DNA of 44,893 bases from Pseudomonadota bacterium. Its GTDB lineage: Bacteria; Pseudomonadota; Alphaproteobacteria; Micavibrionales; UBA2020. Shown one piece after another: positions 32,574 to 40,445 of this stretch. The notes under the pieces were generated by a model. It did not search any database and had not been told where the DNA came from. It saw only the letters and a program-made list of their open reading frames with translations. A program made the translations under genes and the position numbers. The DNA is taken from NCBI GenBank assembly GCA_023444705.1, contig JAEXMB010000042.1, positions 1-44,893 on the forward strand, given 5' to 3'. How positions within the stretch are numbered: position 1 is the first letter of the stretch; every line of letters begins with the position of its first letter.

Positions 32574-34391
32574 TTATGCCCAGCGTTTGCGTCCGCCGCC
32601 GGATTTTTGCGGCTTGCCAGCGCCATAGGCGCCTTTTTTGGCACCGAAGGGCCTTTGCGCGCCAAAGCTTTTGCCGCCGGACGGCTTTTTGCCAAAGCTG
32701 CGGCGGTCGTCATCGCCGCGTGCCGGACGACGGTCATCGCGGAAGTCACCACCACGTGCGGGGCGACGGTCGTCGCGGAAATCACCGCCACGCGCCGGAC
32801 GGCGGTCATCACGGAAATCACCGCCACGTGCGGGGCGACGGTCGTCGCGGGAGTCACCGCCACGCGCCGGACGGCGGTCGTCACGGAAATCACCACCACG
32901 AGCCGGACGGCGATCGTCACGGAAGTCACCGCCACGTGCCGGACGGCGATCATCGCGCAAACCGCCTTCGCGGCGGCCTTCGAAACGGCCCTCGCCGCCA
33001 CGGCGTTCCTGCCGGTAGCCGTCGCGCTCCTGACGGACTTCGCGATAGACGTCTTCAAGTTCGCGTCCGTTGTCGAACGGATTGCCGCCAAAACTACGCT
33101 TGGGTTTGCGCTCGCCTTCAGGCTTGCCACCGCGTGCGGGTTGCTGACGCTTGCTTTCCCACGGGCTGCGGCCACGTGCGGGTTCGTCACGCTCGAAACG
33201 CTCGCCGAATTTCTTGCCAGCGGATTTTTTGCCGGCAAACTTGCCGCCGTCGCGGCGCGGGCTGTTGCGCTCTGCCGTGCGGTTGCTGCGTGCGTTGCGG
33301 TCTTCCTCGGGGTTGATCAGTTGCTGGATCGCTTTCCACTTTTTGAAGTCGGCAGAGGTGATCAGGTTGACCGCCTCGCCTTGCGCGCCTGCACGGGCCG
33401 TGCGGCCGATGCGGTGGATGTAGTCTTCGGGCACCTGCGGCAGGTCGTGGTTGATGACGTGTTCGATATGCGGGATGTCAAGGCCGCGCGCGGCAACGTC
33501 GGTTGCCACGAGGATGCGGAATTTCTTGTCGCGGAAATCGGCGATCACGCGGTCGCGCTTGCGCTGTTGCAGGTCGCCGTGGATGGCATCGGCGCCGTGG
33601 CCGGCATTGCGCAGTTTCTTGGCCAGCTTTTCGGTGCCATAGCGCGTTTTGACGAAAATAATAATCGAGCCGCTGCGGTCGTTGAGCTGTTCGTTGAGCG
33701 CGTCGAATTTCTCGGCATCCGTGGTTTCAATGACAACGGATTTAATCTTTGCCGCGGGCTTGTTGACCTCGCCGATGGTGATGCGCGCGGGCATCTTGAG
33801 GTACTGCTTGGACAGCTCCACGATTTCCTTGGGCATGGTGGCCGAGAACATCAGCGTCTGGCGCTTTTTCGCCATCTTGGCGATGATGGTTGCGATCTGC
33901 ACGTCAAAGCCCAGGTCGAGCATGCGGTCGGTTTCATCCAGCACGAGGAAATCCGCACGGTCCAGCCACAGCGAACCGCGCTCGAGGTGGTCATTGATGC
34001 GGCCCGGCGTGCCGACGATCAGGCGCGGGCGGCGCTCCAGCTGCATTATCTGCTTGTTGATCGACTCGCCGCCGATGAGGGTTGCGGTATAAAGGTCTTT
34101 GTGCAGCAGGCGCAACGGCTGGATGGTCGCCATGACCTGTGTCGCCAGTTCGCGCGTCGGCGTCATGACAAGCGCCATGCTCTTGGGGTTGTTGATGAGG
34201 TGCGTCATCATCGGCAGCGCGAAAGCCGCCGTCTTGCCCGTTCCGGTCGATGCGGTGCCAAGCACGTCGCGGCCCTCGAGCGCGGGGGGAATCGCCTGCG
34301 CCTGAATGGGGGTCGGGGTGGTGAAGTTGATTTTATCGAGCGCGGTTACGATGGTTTCGGGCAGGCCGAATGATTTAAAGTCGGTCGTCAT
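32574..34391 (-). CDS. DEAD-box RNA helicase with RG-rich repetitive tail
   Basis: A 605-residue ATP-dependent RNA helicase of the RhlE/DeaD group, probably for ribosome assembly or mRNA turnover. The start MTTDFKSFGLPE at 34391 has AAGGGG upstream. The Q motif is TTPTPIQAQAIP, motif I ASTGTGKT, Ia PTRELA, Ib TPGR, motif II DETD (instead of DEAD) in VLDETDRMLD, motif III SAT, V TDVAARGLD and VI HRIGRTARAG. From about residue 375 the tail is basic and disordered, with seven copies of a 12-residue RDDRRPARGGDF-like unit (RG-box, likely RNA-binding). It has a 300-bp leader region upstream, as is common for cold-induced helicases. Confidence 0.94.
   Translation of the reverse strand: MTTDFKSFGLPETIVTALDKINFTTPTPIQAQAIPPALEGRDVLGTASTGTGKTAAFALPMMTHLINNPKSMALVMTPTRELATQVMATIQPLRLLHKDLYTATLIGGESINKQIMQLERRPRLIVGTPGRINDHLERGSLWLDRADFLVLDETDRMLDLGFDVQIATIIAKMAKKRQTLMFSATMPKEIVELSKQYLKMPARITIGEVNKPAAKIKSVVIETTDAEKFDALNEQLNDRSGSIIIFVKTRYGTEKLAKKLRNAGHGADAIHGDLQQRKRDRVIADFRDKKFRILVATDVAARGLDIPHIEHVINHDLPQVPEDYIHRIGRTARAGAQGEAVNLITSADFKKWKAIQQLINPEEDRNARSNRTAERNSPRRDGGKFAGKKSAGKKFGERFERDEPARGRSPWESKRQQPARGGKPEGERKPKRSFGGNPFDNGRELEDVYREVRQERDGYRQERRGGEGRFEGRREGGLRDDRRPARGGDFRDDRRPARGGDFRDDRRPARGGDSRDDRRPARGGDFRDDRRPARGGDFRDDRRPARGGDFRDDRRPARGDDDRRSFGKKPSGGKSFGAQRPFGAKKGAYGAGKPQKSGGGRKRWA
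32705..32956. repeat. 36-bp tandem repeat, seven units, inside the helicase gene
   Basis: Seven consecutive 36-base units (boundaries at 32705, 32741, 32777, 32813, 32849, 32885 and 32921) encode the 12-residue RG repeat in frame. Units at 32741 and 32813 are nearly identical (both contain CACGTGCGGGGCGACGG), and those at 32777 and 32849 are nearly identical to each other. The array therefore also has a 72-base dimeric period, which points to recent block duplication. Confidence 0.93.
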
Positions 34392-34692
34392 AGCGGGGGT
34401 ATCCCCTTCTTTCATATGTCGTTTTGCGCGCGCGGCCACACCGGCCGCACGGGGCAAAAGAGAGCGTTAAGCGCCTGCAAACACGCCACCACTACGGTGC
34501 AACGGGCAGACATGAACTCTCTCTCAACAAAACGCAAATGTCGGCGGGGTGTCAAAAAAGCATGGCGGTTAAACGGCCAGCCAGAGTTTCATCTCATACG
34601 CACGCGAAACATATTGCCAATTACCGTAAGATGCAAGTACATTCTGTACGAAAATTACCTTTAACGAGAATTTCATAGCAATTACAACGGCA
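34392..34692. other. Intergenic leader region between the helicase and dusB
   Basis: About 300 bp without a gene. Near the helicase start it has a GCGGCC/GGCCGC hairpin (34432-34448) in the presumed 5' leader; towards dusB it becomes AT-rich and probably holds divergent promoters. A short in-frame stretch on the plus strand (34416-34664) lacks a ribosome-binding site and coding character. I recognise no riboswitch. Confidence 0.4.
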
Positions 34693-35691
34693 ATGCTCCA
34701 TCCCGCCCTTAAACAGCTCGGTCTTGAAAACGCGGTCTTTATCGCGCCGATGACCGGTATTACCGACCGGCCCTTCCGCCGTGCGGTGCGCCGTTTTGGC
34801 GCGGGGCTGGTGTTTTCCGAGATGATCGCCAGCCGCATGGTGGTCGAAGAACTGCGCGGGTCGAGCAAAACCAGCGACAGCTACCTCGATGAAACCCCGA
34901 TGGGCGTACAGCTGGCCGGATGCGAGCCCGAGGTCATGGCCGAGGCCGCACGCATCAACGCTGGTCGCGGCGCCACGCTGATCGACCTTAACTTTGGCTG
35001 TCCCGTCAAAAAGGTGGTCAACAAGTTTTCAGGCTCGGCCATCATGCGCGACGAAAAACTGGCGGGCGAGATCATGGGCGCCGTCGTCAGGGCCGTGCCC
35101 GGCACGCCCGTCACCATGAAGATGCGCCTTGGCTGGGACGATACCAGCCTCAACGCCGCCAACATCGCGCGCATCGCGCAGGACTGCGGCATCCGCATGC
35201 TGACCGTGCATGGCCGCACGCGCCAGCAGATGTATACCGGCAAAGCCAACTGGCAGGCCGTGCGCGCCATCAAGGACAGCGTGCGCCTGCCCGTGATCAT
35301 CAACGGCGACGTGGTCGATACCGCAAGCGCCAAAACCGCACTGGCGCAATCAGGTGCGGACGGCGTGATGGTGGGCCGCGGCGCGCAGGGCCGCCCGTGG
35401 GTGGCGCGCATGATCGCAGATGGTCTTGCAGGCGCCAATGATCACACGCCGGATACAGCGCAGTTGCGCGAGACGATCCTGACCCATTACGAAGAATTGC
35501 TGTCGCACCACGGCACGCATGTCGGCATGCTCAACGGCCGCAAGCATATCGGCTGGTATTTAAAGGATCACGCGGGGAGCGATGAGTTGCGCGGGCGCAT
35601 CAATACATGCGACGACCCGCAACGCGTGATGGAGATGGTGGGCGATTATCTCGCCACCCTGTCCGACCAGCCCCCGCCCAGCGCAAGATAA
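34693..35691 (+). CDS. dusB: tRNA-dihydrouridine synthase B
   Basis: A 332-residue FMN-dependent TIM-barrel enzyme reducing uridine in the tRNA D loop (NifR3/DusB branch, alphaproteobacterial wording). The N-terminal FMN block is APMTGITDRPFRR (about 18-30), the catalytic Cys lies in NFGCPVKKV (about 102), the MKMRLGWDD and TVHGRTRQQMY blocks follow, and the phosphate loop is GVMVGRGAQGRPW (about 223-235). The ribosome-binding site is weak (ACGGCA before the ATG). The 3' end overlaps the convergent outer-membrane factor gene by 46 bp. In many alphaproteobacteria dusB precedes ntrBC; here it does not. Confidence 0.95.
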   Translation: MLHPALKQLGLENAVFIAPMTGITDRPFRRAVRRFGAGLVFSEMIASRMVVEELRGSSKTSDSYLDETPMGVQLAGCEPEVMAEAARINAGRGATLIDLNFGCPVKKVVNKFSGSAIMRDEKLAGEIMGAVVRAVPGTPVTMKMRLGWDDTSLNAANIARIAQDCGIRMLTVHGRTRQQMYTGKANWQAVRAIKDSVRLPVIINGDVVDTASAKTALAQSGADGVMVGRGAQGRPWVARMIADGLAGANDHTPDTAQLRETILTHYEELLSHHGTHVGMLNGRKHIGWYLKDHAGSDELRGRINTCDDPQRVMEMVGDYLATLSDQPPPSAR

Positions 35692-37037
35692 AGGTCGACC
35701 GCCGAGGTCAGGCGTTCGCTGCGCGATTGCGAATAGGAATCCTTGGCCGACAGCTCGTCGCGCTGTACATCCAGCAAGGTCTGGAAATCCGCAGCGCCCG
35801 CATCGTACAGATCACGCGATAGCTGATAGGCGCGGCTGGCCTCGCGCGCGGCGGTGGCCAGCAACTTTTCGCGGGTTTGCGTCGCCGTGGTTGCGGCCAG
35901 CGCATCTTCGACTTCCTGGAATGAAACAAGGATAGCCTTGCGGTAAGCCGCCAGCAATTCTTTCTGGCGCGCGGTGGCTTGCTCTACCCCGCCTTCAAGG
36001 CGCCCCCCCTGAAAGATTGGCGCGGTCAGGCCCGCCAGCGCATTGATGACGGTCGAAGCCGGATCGCCAAAACCGCCGCTGGCGATGCTGGCGCCAAGGC
36101 CGAGGTTAAGGCTCGGGAACAAGGCGGCGCGCGCGGCGGTGATATTGGCATTGGCCGCGATCAGGTTTTGCTCCGCCGTGCGGATGTCGGGACGGCGCTC
36201 CAGCAGGCGCGATGGCTGGCCCGGCGAGATCGCGGGAATATTGAGCATGGCAAGGCTGCGCGCGCGCACCTTGACGGTCTGGGCAGGTTCACCCACCAGC
36301 ACCGCCAGCGCGTTTTCAGCCGTCGCAATGCCGCGCACGATGGTCGCGCGCTGGGCCTCGGTCGTGGCAAGGGCGGCGCGCTGCTGGGCGACATCGACGC
36401 TTGATGCCGCACCGGCCTCAAAGCGTGCTTCGACGATCTGCAGTAATTCGCGCGCATTACCCAGTGTGTCGTCGGAAATCTTCAAGCGTTCATAGCCGTT
36501 GACCAGCGTGAAATAGGTGCGCGCGACCTCGCCCATCACCAGCAGGTTGACGGCTTGCTGGTCAAAACGCGCGGCCTCCAGCCCGGCGCGCGCGCTATCA
36601 CGCGTGGCGCGGTTGCGCCCGAACAGGTCGACTTCGTAATTGACGGACAATCCGGCACCAAGGCTGGTTTCGTTCGTGGTGCGTCCGCTGGCGGGATTGT
36701 TGCGGCTGCGGCCCGCACTGGCGGTTGCGTCGACGCTCGGCAGCAAATCCGCACCTGCAATTTTCAGCTGCGCGCGTGCCTGTTCGATGCGCGCAAGGGC
36801 GGCGCTGATATCGGTATTGTCGGCGACGGCCTTGTCGATCAGGCCGTTGAGTTCGGTACTGCCAAAGCTTTTCCACCAGTCCTGCGCGATCTGGTCGGCG
36901 GGTACGCCGCCGCCCTGGCTGAAGGCCGCAGGGGCCGTCACGGCGGGGCGCTGGTAATCGTCGCCCACGCTGCAGGCCGACAGGGTCAAAACCACCGCCA
37001 GTGCCACCGTTGCCTTCAAAATAACTGGATATTTCAT
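35646..37037 (-). CDS. Outer-membrane efflux factor (NodT/OprM-type lipoprotein)
   Basis: A 463-residue TolC-fold outer-membrane factor of the RND-efflux NodT/OprM family. The start MKYPVILKAT at 37037 gives a signal peptide ending in the lipobox LSAC (Cys22), so it is lipidated. The two OEP repeats are evident: ISAALARIEQARAQLKIAGADLLPS and NYEVDLFGRNRATRDSA in the first half, and the RRPDIRTAEQNLIAANANI block plus FQTLLDVQRDEL in the second. No adaptor or RND pump gene is adjacent, so it is an orphan here. Its last 15 codons overlap the end of dusB on the opposite strand. Confidence 0.93.
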   Translation of the reverse strand: MKYPVILKATVALAVVLTLSACSVGDDYQRPAVTAPAAFSQGGGVPADQIAQDWWKSFGSTELNGLIDKAVADNTDISAALARIEQARAQLKIAGADLLPSVDATASAGRSRNNPASGRTTNETSLGAGLSVNYEVDLFGRNRATRDSARAGLEAARFDQQAVNLLVMGEVARTYFTLVNGYERLKISDDTLGNARELLQIVEARFEAGAASSVDVAQQRAALATTEAQRATIVRGIATAENALAVLVGEPAQTVKVRARSLAMLNIPAISPGQPSRLLERRPDIRTAEQNLIAANANITAARAALFPSLNLGLGASIASGGFGDPASTVINALAGLTAPIFQGGRLEGGVEQATARQKELLAAYRKAILVSFQEVEDALAATTATQTREKLLATAAREASRAYQLSRDLYDAGAADFQTLLDVQRDELSAKDSYSQSRSERLTSAVDLYLALGGGWSDRVAR

Positions 37038-37110
37038 AGATTTACTCCGCTGCCGAACCCTTGTGACACGCAGGATATAGCCCAAACCCTGCGCCTGTAA
37101 ACGCCTGAAT

Positions 37111-37875
37111 TTACAGTTTTTCGCGGCGTGCCTCGTAGAGCATCAAGGCACTTGCGATGGCAAGGTTGAGGGATTCCGTCTGCCCGCTCATGGGAATTTT
37201 CACGCGCTGGTCGCACAGTTCCGCCAGCGCATCCGACAGGCCCGCCGTTTCGCTGCCCATGACGATCATCATGTCAGACGTCGCATAATCGACACTGCGG
37301 TAATCAACCGCACCTTTCAAATGCGTGCCGACCAGCTTGCCCGTGTACCCTGCCCGCCATGCCGCAAATGACGGCTGGTCAAAACGCACCAGCGGCATAC
37401 GGGGCAGCGAGCCCATTGTCGCACGCACGACATCCGGTGCGAAAGGATCGCAGGTCTGGCCGATCAGCGCGATGCCCGCGCACGATACGGCATCAGCCGT
37501 GCGGATGATGGTGCCAAGATTGCCGGGGTCGCGGATATCCTCAAGCGCCAGCCAAAACCCGCGGCCCGCATCCTGCGCATCCGCCCAGTGCTGATGCATG
37601 ACGGCGATGACATCCTGCGCGTTATCGCGATTGACGATGCGCGACATCAGCTCTGCTGTCACCTGGACATGACGCGGGGCATCGATAGCGACTGTGGCCC
37701 CGCCTGCGCTCACCAGCGTATGCACGCGCCAGCCCGCCGCAACGGCCGCAGCGACATCGCGCAGGCCTTCGATGATGAACAGCCCTTCGTCCTCGCGGTT
37801 CTTTTTGAGCGCAAGGCCGCGCAGCCATTTGACTGTGGGATTTGCGGCGCTGGAAATCAGGGGTTCGTGTTTCAT
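37111..37875 (-). CDS. TrmH/SpoU-family RNA 2'-O-methyltransferase
   Basis: A 254-residue SPOUT-class methyltransferase for rRNA or tRNA 2'-O-methylation. The start at 37875 (MKHEPLISSAANPTVKWLR) fits the substrate-binding N-terminal domain (about 1-95); an ATG at 37911 is an alternative, as neither has a strong ribosome-binding site. The long open frame further upstream is antisense to the next gene. The trefoil-knot motifs are present: motif 1 RDPGNLGTIIRTADA (about 123), motif 2 IVMGSETAGLS (about 206) and motif 3 IPMSGQTESLNLAIASAL (about 228). The target nucleotide cannot be told from sequence. Confidence 0.92.
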   Translation of the reverse strand: MKHEPLISSAANPTVKWLRGLALKKNREDEGLFIIEGLRDVAAAVAAGWRVHTLVSAGGATVAIDAPRHVQVTAELMSRIVNRDNAQDVIAVMHQHWADAQDAGRGFWLALEDIRDPGNLGTIIRTADAVSCAGIALIGQTCDPFAPDVVRATMGSLPRMPLVRFDQPSFAAWRAGYTGKLVGTHLKGAVDYRSVDYATSDMMIVMGSETAGLSDALAELCDQRVKIPMSGQTESLNLAIASALMLYEARREKL

Positions 37876-37981
37876 AACCACGATATAACCACACTCGGCC
37901 GCCAATTGCATCGGCTGTTTTTTCCCGATAGAATTGGACCACGCAACATCCCGCGCGCATCTGTCATAAGGAGACACCCCC

Positions 37982-38746
37982 ATGCCGTCGATCAAACGCC
38001 CTCTGATTGCAACCGCCATCGTTCTGGCATTGGCAACGCCGTGGGCGGCATCGACCTTCCTGCCCGCGCGCGCCGGCGATACCTCAAGCGCCGCTATCAC
38101 TGCCACCGCATCCGATAGCGCCACCATCATGGTCAGCGCGCAGGCCGATGTGCGCATCGCACCCGACATCGCCACCATCAATGCGGGCGTGGTCACACAG
38201 GCCGACAGCGCCGATGCCGCCATGCAAGACAACCGCACCAAGATGAACGCCGTGTTCGAGGCCCTGAAAAAAGCAGGCGTTGCCGACAAGGATATGCAGT
38301 CGGCAGGCATCACCATCAACCCGCAATACCGCTACGCCGAAAACCAGCCCCCCGTGGTCACGGGCTATCAGGCCAGCAACACCGTCAACGTCACCCTGCG
38401 TGACATGGCCGCTGTGGGCGGCGTGATCGACGCGCTGGTCGGCCAGGGCGTCAACCAGCTCAATGGCCCGACGTTTGACGTCGAGGACAAGGACAGCGCG
38501 CTCAACGAAGCCCGCACCAAAGCCGTTGGCAAGGCACGCGACCGCGCCAAGCTGTACGCAGAAGCCGCAGGCGTGAAGATCACCCGCCTGAAAAACCTTA
38601 GTGAACAAAGCATGATGTCGCCGCAAACGCCATATCCGATGATGCGCATGGCGGCAATGGACAGCGCGGGCAGTTCCACCCCCGTCGCACCCGGCGAAGT
38701 GATGCTCAGCGTCACCGTCAGCATGACTTACGAGATCGCCGAGTAA
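37982..38746 (+). CDS. SIMPL-domain (DUF541) periplasmic protein
   Basis: A 254-residue exported protein. An AAGGAGA site precedes the ATG at 37982. The signal peptide covers about 1-31 (cleavage near ARA-G). The rest is one SIMPL/DUF541 domain (PF04402), recognised from ATIMVSAQADVRIAPDIATINAGV, then AGVADKDMQSAGITINPQY, YQASNTVNVTLRD and the ALNEARTKAVGKARDRAKLYAEAAGVKI helix. Homologues include E. coli YggE and Brucella BP26; some affect oxidative stress, but no reaction is known. It is followed after 12 bp by an unknown membrane-anchored protein and then bcp on the same strand. Confidence 0.93.
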   Translation: MPSIKRPLIATAIVLALATPWAASTFLPARAGDTSSAAITATASDSATIMVSAQADVRIAPDIATINAGVVTQADSADAAMQDNRTKMNAVFEALKKAGVADKDMQSAGITINPQYRYAENQPPVVTGYQASNTVNVTLRDMAAVGGVIDALVGQGVNQLNGPTFDVEDKDSALNEARTKAVGKARDRAKLYAEAAGVKITRLKNLSEQSMMSPQTPYPMMRMAAMDSAGSSTPVAPGEVMLSVTVSMTYEIAE

Positions 38747-38758
38747 ACGGGGACGACA

Positions 38759-39562
38759 ATGACGCAAAACAAGGTCTCCCAGCATATCCTCGACAAAAAG
38801 CGCCAGAACCGCCGCCAGATTATCTGGTCGGCCGCGCTGGCGACGATCACCGTGCTGGCGATGACCTACTATGATGTCAAGCTGCGCACCTATACCGTGC
38901 AGGACATGCCGGTGGTCGAATATCACTACCTTGCCAGCGACGCGCAGGCGGGCGATATTCCCGATGACTACACCAGCCTGACCATCTGGCAGGGCGTGCT
39001 GGCGCCGCAACCCGACGGCAGCGTCAAGATCGAAGGCGATCCGGTCACGCCCACGACCTTCGCACAGCGCCAGATCGACCTGAGCTTCAAGCTGGCCTCC
39101 CTGCCCGCCAACGCGCAACTCGCGCTGGTCAAAACCATCGGCGATACGCTCCACCGCTGGGAGAGCAAGAACAACCTGGTCATGGATGCGATGATCGACA
39201 CCGCCGATCTGGATGGCACGCCCGTCGCGCGGCTGGAAAGCCTGCTCGCCGACCTGCACGCAACCTACAAGGGCCAGTACCGCTACACGCTGGCCTTTGA
39301 CCCGCTCGACAAGGACGATCTGCTGGTCAGCCTTGACGATGTTGCGCGCACCCAGTTGCTCAAGACGGTCTATAGTTTGTCAATTCGTGTCACGCCCGAC
39401 ACTGCAAGCGCCGCCATTGCCGCCGCCGATACGCTGGGCTATCGTTTTTCGGTCATGGTCCCGCCGGGCACCGACCTGACGACCTTCGAGACCGACGCCA
39501 CAGCCAAGGCCAAACACTTCAGCCACTTTATCCGCGACGTCACGCCGCCGGCACAGCACTAA
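38759..39562 (+). CDS. Unrecognised membrane-anchored protein
   Basis: A 267-residue protein with a basic N terminus (about 1-21, KKRQNRRQ) and one transmembrane helix (about 22-40), leaving a periplasmic domain of about 225 residues. GGGGACGACA precedes the ATG. The soluble part reads as alternating strands and helices with no motif known to me; LASLPANAQLALVKTIGDTL and RYTLAFDPLDKDDLLVSL look like domain core. It lies 12 bp after the SIMPL gene and 22 bp before bcp, so the three probably form one operon. The function is unknown. Confidence 0.78.
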   Translation: MTQNKVSQHILDKKRQNRRQIIWSAALATITVLAMTYYDVKLRTYTVQDMPVVEYHYLASDAQAGDIPDDYTSLTIWQGVLAPQPDGSVKIEGDPVTPTTFAQRQIDLSFKLASLPANAQLALVKTIGDTLHRWESKNNLVMDAMIDTADLDGTPVARLESLLADLHATYKGQYRYTLAFDPLDKDDLLVSLDDVARTQLLKTVYSLSIRVTPDTASAAIAAADTLGYRFSVMVPPGTDLTTFETDATAKAKHFSHFIRDVTPPAQH

Positions 39563-39584
39563 CCCCACACCGCGGAGCATTTCT

Positions 39585-40049
39585 ATGACAATCGAAGCTG
39601 GCAGCAAAGTTCCCGCCTTCAAGGCCATGACCGCCGATGGTCCGATCACGCACAAGGACCTCAAAGGCCAGACGACGATCCTTTATTTCTATCCCAAGGA
39701 CGACACGCCCGGCTGCACCACCGAGGCCTGTGGCTTTCGCGACAACCTGCCAAAGTTCACCCGCGCCAAGGCACGGGTCTATGGCGTGTCCAAAGACAGC
39801 CTTGCGCGCCATGAAAAATTCGCCACGAAGTATGAGCTGCCCTTTACCCTCATCAGCGACGAGGACGGCAGCATGTGCGATTCTTTCGGCACATGGATCG
39901 AAAAGTCGCTCTATGGCAGAAAATATATGGGAATTGACCGCGCCACCTTCCTGATCGACAGTGACGGTGTCATCCAGCAGGTCTGGCGCAAGGTCAAAGT
40001 GGCCGGCCATGTTGATGAAGTTCTGGACGCCGCAAAAAAGATCAAATAG
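39585..40049 (+). CDS. bcp: Peroxiredoxin Bcp/PrxQ
   Basis: A 154-residue thiol peroxidase reducing hydrogen peroxide and organic or lipid peroxides with thioredoxin. The peroxidatic Cys44 and resolving Cys49 lie in DDTPGCTTEAC, the atypical 2-Cys arrangement of E. coli Bcp. The thioredoxin-like fold is complete, ending with the RATFLIDSDGVIQQVWRKVKV block. A GCGGAG site is upstream. It is third in the apparent SIMPL - membrane protein - bcp unit. No terminator follows directly; the next one is 340 bp downstream. Confidence 0.96.
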   Translation: MTIEAGSKVPAFKAMTADGPITHKDLKGQTTILYFYPKDDTPGCTTEACGFRDNLPKFTRAKARVYGVSKDSLARHEKFATKYELPFTLISDEDGSMCDSFGTWIEKSLYGRKYMGIDRATFLIDSDGVIQQVWRKVKVAGHVDEVLDAAKKIK

Positions 40050-40084
40050 AACAAAAAATTACCCTAAATATCTCATTTTATAGA

Positions 40085-40282
40085 TTAATCTAAAAGCTCA
40101 CCTTTTACTTTAAAAAATACGCTTGCCGAATCGTTTAGGTTATGTAACTTTCGGGGCACTTCTCTTATCTGGGCCAAAATGTCTTGCATCTTAGGTGCAT
40201 TCACGCTTTGCTGGAGCCATTCCACAGCAACAGTTGAAGCATCGGGCAAATTCGCCAAGGTGACGGAAAACAGAATTCGCCC
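40085..40282 (-). pseudogene. Possible degraded gene fragment in an AT-rich spacer
   Basis: A 65-codon open stretch on the minus strand, from just after a TGA (40283-40285) to a TAA (40085-40087), reads like a protein C terminus (it includes STVAVEWLQQSVNAPKMQD and IREVPRKLHNLNDSASVFFK). No good start codon or ribosome-binding site is present, and the frame before the TGA stays open for about 30 more codons with protein-like content. The base composition is more AT-rich than the flanking genes. It could be the decayed remnant of a gene interrupted by a nonsense mutation, or chance. I do not recognise it. Confidence 0.3.
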
Positions 40283-40417
40283 TCACGGGCACACGAGCTG
40301 ACCTGGCGCAAGCCGGTCTGGGTAATCAAGCAGGCAGCTAAACTCCCCTGAAACCCCAAAACCCCACTTGGTTACCCACCCCCATACAAAACCCCCGCCG
40401 GCACGGCGGGGGTTTTT
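40279..40417 (+). ncRNA. Candidate structured small RNA
   Basis: The plus strand holds a run of hairpins ending in a strong terminator. GCCC/GGGC (40279-40290) comes first. CTGGC/GCCGG (40303-40316) is closed by a GCAA (GNRA) tetraloop. A 12-bp stem pairs 40319-40330 (TGGGTAATCAAG) with 40367-40378 (CTTGGTTACCCA), one G-U pair, around a 36-base loop. The terminator is at 40388-40417. No known RNA class was recognised. It could equally be the 3' untranslated region of bcp. Confidence 0.35.
40388..40417. terminator. Strong rho-independent terminator
   Basis: AAAACCCCCGCCG (40388-40400) and CGGCGGGGGTTTT (40404-40416) pair around a 3-base loop, with T5 to 40417 on the plus strand and T4 on the minus strand. 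It can end transcription from bcp or the candidate RNA, and from the response regulator on the minus strand. Confidence 0.95.
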
Positions 40418-40445
40418 GCTTGCGCGTCTGTGCCACGCTCAGGTT

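Noticed and set aside
32705..32956. 36-bp direct repeats resembling a CRISPR array
   Set aside because: The repeats abut without spacers, stay in the helicase reading frame and vary at third codon positions, so they are a coding tandem repeat.
32607..34373. 588-codon open frame antisense to the helicase
   Set aside because: Long antisense frames are common opposite GC-rich genes; it has no family resemblance, while the helicase motifs are complete.
34514..34528. GAAC-N7-CAAC, a near SOS box between the helicase and dusB
   Set aside because: One half-site is mismatched and neither gene is a usual SOS member; such near matches are expected by chance.
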